From positions 44,611,340-44,675,339 of the forward strand of contig JAYGXS010000001.1 of NCBI GenBank assembly GCA_036362985.1: 64,000 bases of DNA. Direction: 5' to 3'. The stretch's first letter is position 1, and each line of letters opens with the position of its first letter. Position numbers and translations under genes: made by a program. Positions 57,435 through 64,000 of the stretch are shown in pieces. This DNA is from Ligula intestinalis. Taxonomy: Eukaryota > Platyhelminthes > Cestoda > Diphyllobothriidea > Diphyllobothriidae. The notes under the pieces were generated by a model. It did no database searches and had not been told where the DNA came from. It saw only the letters and a program-made list of their open reading frames with translations.

Positions 57435-59898
57435 CTGCACGTTAAATGTGCAAATTTATAGTCAAAGGAGTACCAGGTTGTTTGGAGTCAGACTGTAATC
57501 TTGCGCAGAATTAATGCTCTTATAAAAGACACGTCTCTAGAAAGTCAACTTGGGAACAACTGTAACCTTAGAAACCATGAAAGATAAAAGATAAAAATGA
57601 AATGAAGAATGTTACAAAAAGTATAAAAGCCGGTAAAAAAAGGTTTGGAGAGTGAGTATAAAAAGAAAGACGTTTTAAGATGGGCAGGTAAAAGTGTAGA
57701 GGATGACTCAACCGAGCGGGAATGCCAGGAATATTTCCAACAAATTTTATTGCTATACCTTTTTGGCAAGAGTAACCGAATTCGTTTTGCTGAAAAGAAA
57801 TCTCTCTCGTCTATGGATAGGGTTTAACTTTTGAATATGTATCTGGTGTTTTTTTTATTTGAATAAGGGTTACACTTGCTACGCTAGCAGAGAAATAACT
57901 GCAGTAAATGTGCTAGCTCGTTAAATGTGTTTCCGATTTGAAAGCATCACTTAAATTACGTTTTAATATAATCTTAAGGTATCTAAGTCATGTCAGGATG
58001 GCGATTTTTGAATGAACTCGGCCACGTGCGAAAATATGCTGTAAAAAATACCATTTAAGCAGTATTAATTGTTCACATTGATTTTCAATGCAAGCAAGTA
58101 AAGAGCGGCTGTGATTTAAAAAGCAAAGGAATTATGTGCCCAAAAATGTTGTTTCTTACTTGTAGTGATCTTTCGGTGAAAAGCCAGCTCTGACGATGTC
58201 AGCCGAAGCGAAAGTGGAGGCAGAAATTATTTCATACTGTTGTCCCACTTTCGGACACAGCCCAAAGGCGACAACAACAGCATATATCAAGTTAACCGGA
58301 ATGGCCAAAATCGGCTGAAGGAACGGAGGGAAAAACCTAAAAGGAATAAGATGCAAAAGATAACTGATGAGGTGTAAAAACTATTAAGGCTCAAAAATTT
58401 GATGGTAGCTTCAGCCATCGTCTGTGATAATTTCTGCGAGAAATGGAGCGTATTTACCTGCTCACGCAGCACGAAGTTTTATACTATGTAGATTATGTGG
58501 CGTTCGCCTAAAATATGTTAAAGTAAACTATTATACTTCGTAACGAGTCATGATTTGTGGCACCAGTCTGGCGTTATTCATCCTGTCCGTCACAAATAGA
58601 AAGAAGTTTCTGACGCCTTCTCTGCTTCGCGACCAATTACTTCTTTGGAAGAAGAAAAAGAAGAAGCGATCACTGAAACAAGAGATTTATTGCCTTGACG
58701 TTTCGGATTCCCTCGGGAATCCTTAATCACAGGTAGTAGACGAACAGTGTGAGACATGCGCAGATAGGGTGATACATGCACAGATTACACGGTATTTATA
58801 GTTCGTAGCTGTCACCCGCATGCGTACTATAATTATCAGTTCCTTTAGCCACCGCTTAAGGTCTTAATTAGTGCGGTGATGGCTCATTAATTACCACAGC
58901 GTTCTTGTCCGCTTCAGATGCATACTTGATAATTGCGCGGCAATTATGCGAGCAGAATTGTCGCGAAATTATTAAGCCTGCATCTGAAGTGGACAAGAAC
59001 GCTGTGGTAATTAATGAGCCAAATTTATGTGCTCAGCGTCTCGTCGGCGTTGATTTTTCGTCTTTTTCCCACACGTGACAATTTGAGTGGAGATGCGAGT
59101 TAAACATTCAGGCGTGCGCGAACAATAAGGCTTAGCATTTCGTGCAAGTAGTCCGGTTTGCAAATATATAAGGCAAAAAAGTATATCGCATTAAAATCAG
59201 GTGAGGGAGATGGAATATCAACAAACATACCTGACGAAAGCGAATGATGTACGAAAATCGCCTCTTTGACCGTCAGTATGTTTCTGCGCAAAACGTAAAT
59301 AAGTCCATCCGACAAAGAAGCCCATAAATGAATATAAACAAGAGATCGGTGGAATAGCCTCAATCAAGGAAAGAAGAAGGACAAAAGAGAGATAGATAAG
59401 AGCAGAATACTGGTAAAGAAAAGGCAAGCAGCGGCCACCTACTGATTCACTAGAAAGTTGTTTGACCACTACGAAAACCGCAGCAACGAAGGCACTAGAG
59501 CCCGAAACGTAGGTTGCATATATATCTGCCTCCGTTTTTGAGTTAGCAAATTTTACATAGTAGTACACGAGACAAAGGAGTCCGGGAATCCATGAGCACA
59601 AAACTAGATATTTCACTCTTTCAGCAAAATTCCATCGATTAAAAACAAAGAGATCGAAAATACAGAAGCCGAAAACATCCAATGTAAGAAGAATGAAGCT
59701 AGAATTCACAAGGAAAAATGTGAAAAAACGATAAATTTGAAAATTCGGAAGGTAGATTGCGCCAGGAACGAGACGCAACTTAGAACATACGCCAAACTGA
59801 AGAATGCTACAGTCAAGATAAAAAGATATTAAGAACAGGACACAAGTAAGTGTCAAAGACGACAATTTCAGCAACGAGTAAGAAGAGCGGCGCCCCAT
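57179..59898 (-). CDS. TMEM115: TMEM115-like Golgi membrane protein, 3 exons
   Basis: Rhomboid-like multi-pass protein without protease activity; in vertebrates TMEM115 sits in the Golgi and affects retrograde traffic. Exons in transcript order are 59898-59231, 58336-58160 and 57434-57179, 1101 bases in total, or 366 residues (human 351). Exon 1 is strongly hydrophobic with several membrane spans. It carries LPNFQIYRFFTFFLVN near the start and VGWTYLRFAQKHTDGQRGDF near its end, equivalent to SSWVYLRFYQRHSRGRGD in TMEM115. Exon 2 continues FFPPFLQPILAI, and exon 3 gives RIALESLNARL and EAWPALDED, matching the family's cytosolic tail. The ATG at 59898 is preceded by an in-frame TAG four codons upstream. 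Phases agree at both junctions. The gene converges on KIF17. Confidence 0.92.
57435..58159. other. TMEM115 intron 2
   Basis: AT-rich, no recognised element. Frames on both strands lack motifs. Confidence 0.6.
58160..58336 (-). CDS. TMEM115: TMEM115 exon 2
   Basis: On the minus strand, cttattccttttag precedes G, which completes an arginine codon. FFPPFLQPILAIPVNLIY follows, then CPKVGQQYEII. It ends GFSPKDHY with donor AA/gtaaga in phase 2. It is 177 bases long and in phase with both neighbours. Confidence 0.9.
58697..58732 (-). ncRNA. decayed minimal hammerhead ribozyme motif
   Basis: The minus strand reads CTGTGATTAA, then stem II GGATTCC/GGAATCC closed by CGAG, then GAAAC and GTC. Order and spacing follow the minimal hammerhead of Penelope-like elements (CUGA..., stem II, GAAA, very short stem III, GUC). 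The CUGANGA box is disturbed, apparently by two extra bases, so cleavage activity is doubtful. Confidence 0.55.
58881..59020. repeat. 41-bp inverted repeat with inner hairpin
   Basis: 58881-58921 and 58980-59020 are reverse complements at 40 of 41 positions (ggctcattaattaccacagc... on the left). The 58-base spacer contains a second small palindrome at 58929-58947, arms ATAATTGC/GCAATTAT. Confidence 0.95.
59231..59898 (-). CDS. TMEM115: TMEM115 exon 1: membrane domain
   Basis: Starts MGRRSSYSLLKL and holds most of the transmembrane segments (leucine-, valine- and phenylalanine-rich stretches), including CSWIPGLLCLVYYYV and YLSFVLLLSLIEAI. It ends SFAFV then AG/gtatgt in phase 2. Confidence 0.92.
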
Positions 59899-59999
59899 CA
59901 ACGCGATTGACTAAATGAACGTAATGCGTGGAGCAACCGAAACCAAACTGCATGAGTCGCAACCGCATAAACCGATTATCAAACAAGAAACCTCTTAAT

Positions 60000-62640
60000 T
60001 AATAAATAATAATAATTTGTATATTTAAGGCCCTGTCGTTACAAACTTAGTGCTATCATGAAAATAAAAATACTGATGATAAGCAGTGAATTCTTATAAA
60101 ATAATTGTCATCGGCAGTAAAAAACTAGATCGTTTGATGAGTTCAGCGGGCAACCGATTTCCAAAAAACTATAGGACAAACAATGCCTTAATAGGTTACA
60201 GGGTTTGATGTGGTTGGATTGGGACCGGATTTTGGAGGTTCGGGACGTTTATGGTCATGGGAAAAAATTATATATCGTTCAGTTAAGAAGGGTTCATCCG
60301 GGACAACAGCAGAAGACTGTAGAAGTCAAGGCAACATCACCGCTTTGCGACCCAACTGAATCAAGGGCCCATCGAAAAGTGTGCGATAACCATGATAAGG
60401 GACCACGAAGACCGCAGCAAAGGTCGCCAACACGGAGAGGAGTTCGCGACCCTTTGAAGTGATGCTTGACTGTGCTTCAAATGCCAGGAGGACCCTTTTC
60501 AAAATCTACAACTTGCGTTTTTGGAAAGGAAACAGACAGTAACGACTTTCTTACCTCTAAATTTAAATGCTTACAAAATTTGCCTCTCCAAATCGATAGT
60601 GTAGAAGACAGCCTAATATCGAGTGGAAGGTTGTTCCAAATTAAAGCATATTTGGAGTTAAAAAAGCGAAAATGGTTAGAAGTAGAGCTACGGGGTTATA
60701 AAATTATCATTGAAGAAATAACAGTGGCGTAAGGTGGGTCTACCGGAAGGAGGGCGTTAATTTGTGGGAGATTAGAACTACTGTTAACGTGAAACAGAAA
60801 GCATATACCAGCTTCGAGTCTTCTTACCCATAGAAATTTAATGTTTGCTAACTGACATCTATCTGTATAACATATACCAGACCCAGGAACAGAAAATATT
60901 TTACGAGTGAAAACTCGCTGAAACTTTTTAATCTTACTGTGGTCATTCTGGGTCATGAGACCAAAAAGGGGACAGCAGTATTCTAGTAAAGGGAGAACAA
61001 ACATGCGGTATAGTTATAACTTCATTTCTGGAAGGAAAAAATTATGCGATATAAACCCACATATATGTGCGGCCTTGGCAGAAATTCCATCTGCATGAGG
61101 TGATAATGCAAGCTTATTCGTGTAAGTAAGACCCAAATCCTTTATCGTACATCTTTCTAACAGTAGACTAATCTGGAAGATAATGGGTCCAGGAAGCCCT
61201 GCGAGACCAAAACACATGAAACTGCATTTGGATGGTGAAAACTAAATTTTCCATGTAGCGCTTCAACTTGAGAACGTACGCAAGTCTACGTTAACTTAAA
61301 CAACAAAACTACTGACCGTGTCCTTAAAAATGAGTAAATATACTTATGGTCATCAGCATAAATGACACTTTCCGAATTATTGAGCACTGTTGAAATTTCA
61401 TTTATGTAAAGAATGAAAAGGAGGGGACCTAAAACCGTGCCTTAGAAAACGCCACTCGTAATCGTCTGAGGCATCGAGTATCTATTGCCTACTAAGACCT
61501 TCTGGCTGCGGTTAGACAGGTAGGAGGCAATGAAATCAAGGAGGGGAGGCCTGATGCATAGGTCTTCCAGCTTCACTAAAAGGCGCCTATGAGGCACCTT
61601 GTCAAAATCTTTACAAAGGTCAAAGTAAATCACGGTGACTGATTGCTGTTCATTTTGAAGTGAAGTAACCAGGTAAAGGAATGCCAAGTGGCAGGTTTCG
61701 CACTATCTGCCAGGTAGAAATTCATGCTGTGAGGCGTTTAATAGTTTATTTTCTACACAAAATTCGAGAATTTGATTAAATATGATCTTTTCCAGAAGTT
61801 TGGCTAGGGCCGGGGTTTTATGAACACCTCGGTAGTTATTTACGTCCGAACGAGATCTTGACTTGAAGACTGGAAGTATAATAGATATCTTCCATGAGTC
61901 AGGAAAGAAACCATTTAGAAAATAAGCTGAGAATAGATGACTAAGCCGTCGGGGGAAGCTGAATACTCTCTTGATAAGTGAATTCGGAAAGCCGTCAGTT
62001 CCCGAGGAGTGCGAGTTTTTTAGATGGATAATGTGCTTACGAGTTACTTTTATGAAGAAAGCTATGGTACTGATAGTATTGAATGAGCATGACTGCAACG
62101 ACGGGACTGGTTCAGATTTCGTCGTAAGGTGCTTTGCGAAGAATGCATTGAACAGTTCAGCCTTTTCAGGCTCAACTTGCACAAAGGTTTTATTTTCATT
62201 CAGTAAAACGGGGATTTCGTGACCTCGTTTTGTGGAGGACCGACGACGCAACAGTTGGGCAATAGATTTTGCAGAGTTTAACTCACCGAGTGCGCAAGAT
62301 TTACTCTGTTTGTTTAATGCAATACGAATCTTAGACGCTTATTCGAAAATCCCTGCGATTCTAAGGTGCACACATAATGAACAAGTAGACTGGTCTTTCA
62401 ACTGTCTTTGCAATTTCGTTAGTAAAGACAAAAGAAAATGAGTAACGGTGGGGTCCGAAGAAAAGGGCTTCACATTTTTGATCGTCACAAATTCCAAAAT
62501 GCTGTTTAAAATTGCCGTCATTAAGTCACACAGAATTGTAACACTGTTCGCGGAGGAAAACTCCTGCGAGTCTAGTGAGTCCATGAAGTTAAGTCCCTTT
62601 ATTAAGGGAAGAAGGCTTTCGCCCTTGAGCTCCCTATTCA
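60000..62640 (-). mobile_element. family G LINE, minus copy, 5'-truncated
   Basis: Minus strand. The linker at 62620-62339 has TVTHFLLSLLTKLQRQLKDQ and CVHLRIAGIFE. RT follows: 62251-61703 holds FNAFFAKHLTTKSEPVPS and HSSGTDGFPNSLIKRV; 61687-61442 holds VIYFDLCKDFDKVPHRRLL; SVIYADD is at about 61349-61370. The thumb reads DLGLTYTNKLALSPHADG and FLWVRRLEAGICFLF. ORF2 ends near 60480. The terminus near 60005-60060 matches the family 3' end. Frameshifts inactivate it. Confidence 0.88.
60205..60462 (+). other. open frame of unknown meaning, probably not a gene
   Basis: An 85-codon plus-strand frame rich in Arg, Lys and Gln lying opposite the 3' UTR of the minus-strand family G LINE. No motif, and no homologue recognised. 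Confidence 0.2.
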
Positions 62641-62884
62641 TAACCAAAATCGCATAATAGGTCCACCGTAACAATAGTACATAATACAAATGTAAAAATG
62701 TAGGCTTAACATCAGTGATAAGTGTGAGCCAGTTGCAAGGTGCTGCTACTGACTCTTTGTTCATTATATGTATATGTATATTTTTAAGGGTAGCAGGCAA
62801 GAAATGCCCTTGAGGACCCTATTAATGTAACGCAAACAAGGTTATTCTTACAGTTAATGTGCAGTCGGGGGGAGCATATATGAT

Positions 62885-63995
62885 ATCTCTTACAATTTCT
62901 ATCTTCCTGAAATTAAATTAAGATTTTATCGTATGTTCGTGCTCCCCATCTTAGAATATTGTTGCCCCTTTTTCGGTCTCATGAATGAAGGTAGCAATTC
63001 AAAAATTGAACGAATTCAAAAAAATTTCACACGAAAACTGCTGTATCCGACAGCTTCTAATACTTGCTACTCAAATAGGTGTCAATTAACAAAACTAAGG
63101 TTCCTTTGGGTCAGGAGATTAGAAGCAGGCTTTTGTCTCCATTTTCGGCTTAATAATTGCACAAATTTACCCAGGACTTCTGTTATTACCCCCGTCAGCC
63201 GTCACCATAAAAACCTAAAGAACCCGACACTTGTTATACCCCCTCCTGCATCTTCCTCATGTAAACGCTCTTTGTTTTTTGCTTCCAGATATAGCTTTCT
63301 TTGGAATAACTTGCCAATCGAAATAAGGTCGTTAACTAGACTGTCTGCTTTCAAACAGAGACTGCAAATTTAGCTTAACACTGACTCTATTAACCTTCTA
63401 TTCTCCTCATCTTTTCCGAGCAGCTTTCTCCATGACCCCGAGAAAGGACCATCGCGAATTTAGGAGATCCGCTTGAAACTATTCTCTCTGCCTCGTGTCC
63501 CCCGAGAACCTAGATTTTTCCATTAACCACCGCTGAATCAAACGAAGCCACGTGGAAGTACTCAGTCTAAAATGCTGCAGTTTCGTTGAATACTCACCTT
63601 CATCAGACCACCCACACCTATTTCTGTTCTACTATTATCTTCCTAACCAGTTTTTTTCTCTTGCACACTTTTTGAACATGGAGGCCCGTTGAACACTATC
63701 TCCATGATGCCGGCTCAACCCGCCCGAGGTGAATGCCGTTACAAGAAAGTACAAGTACAAGTAAGTCTCCATTTTCACTGTAAGAGTTTTTTTAACTGCC
63801 ATAATTTTTCGTTTTTAGTTCAAAATTACCTGCAAAACATTGCTAAATGTTGCCCCAAAAGGACAATTTCTGCTGACATTATTACGACTTTCTACATCTA
63901 CTTGCACATATTGTCAAATTATTTTTTGAATTTTTATTTTTTCGAAATTAACTTTGTATAGAAAGTGCCATACCGGCGCTGAAAAATATAAATTC
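62885..63995 (+). mobile_element. family G LINE, plus copy, 3' end only
   Basis: Starts in the RT thumb (FVLPILEYCCPFFGLMN, LRFLWVRRLEAGFCLHF, WNNLPIEIRSLTRLSAF). ORF2 ends at 63371-63373. The 3' UTR then runs to the terminus close to the window edge (ccggcgctgaaaaatataaa). It aligns with the nested minus copy at 24568-25340. Confidence 0.85.
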
Positions 63996-64000
63996 CAAAT

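Larger units (their letters stand above)
58640..59025 (-). mobile_element. Penelope-like terminal region in TMEM115 intron 1
   Basis: Recognised by the ordered minus-strand features typical of Penelope-like untranslated/terminal repeats. A palindromic block at 59020-58881 is followed by a tract at about 58800-58740 (gtgtaatctgtgcatg, cgcatgtctcacactg), then a hairpin with a hammerhead-like core at 58732-58697 and the downstream caaggcaataaatctcttg. No RT or GIY-YIG coding remains. Recognition of the tract is from memory of flatworm elements. Confidence 0.6.

Overview
This is repeat-rich eukaryotic nuclear DNA carrying two recognisable protein-coding genes in a dense field of decayed retroelements. 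The long introns, tRNA-derived SINEs, several EEP-type LINE families, Penelope-like elements and Ty3/gypsy relics suggest a flatworm, most likely a tapeworm of the diphyllobothriid type. That placement is an inference from the style of the repeats; no search was run.

Layout. About 1-26 kb is almost entirely retroelement debris: Penelope-like fragments (0.4-1.24 kb), a dispersed repeat (1.5-2.5 kb), a LINE fragment and a gypsy-type gag fragment (2.7-4.4 kb), an EEP/PHD-finger LINE (6.3-7.5 kb), a minisatellite (8.3-8.5 kb), a nearly full-length LINE on the minus strand (9.3-13.4 kb, 'family A'), endonuclease and RT pieces of another LINE (13.9-18.5 kb), a nearly full-length plus-strand LINE (19.1-24.2 kb, 'family G'), and a third LINE ('family H', 24.3-25.8 kb) split by a reversed 3' piece of family G.

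From 26.13 to 55.15 kb the plus strand carries a KIF17/OSM-3 (homodimeric kinesin-2) gene. I could chain twelve coding exons with matching splice phases into a 917-residue protein: motor, coiled coils, the conserved KIF17 tail and a basic C-terminus. The introns hold a Penelope-like GIY-YIG fragment, a gypsy pol relic, a Penelope-like RT/GIY-YIG copy, two SINE families, a long inverted repeat and LINE 3' tails. One of these tails abuts the exon 11 acceptor.

Tail-to-tail with KIF17, on the minus strand at 59.9-57.2 kb, is a three-exon TMEM115 gene (Golgi rhomboid-like membrane protein, about 366 residues). Its first intron contains a Penelope-like terminal region with a hammerhead-like motif and a 41-bp inverted repeat. 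From 60 to 64 kb two truncated family G LINEs lie head to head. KIF17 (ciliary transport) and TMEM115 (Golgi) are neighbours with no evident shared pathway.

No rRNA genes, functional tRNA genes, CRISPR arrays or prokaryote-style operons were seen. A 10-base run of N at 1244-1253 marks an assembly gap.
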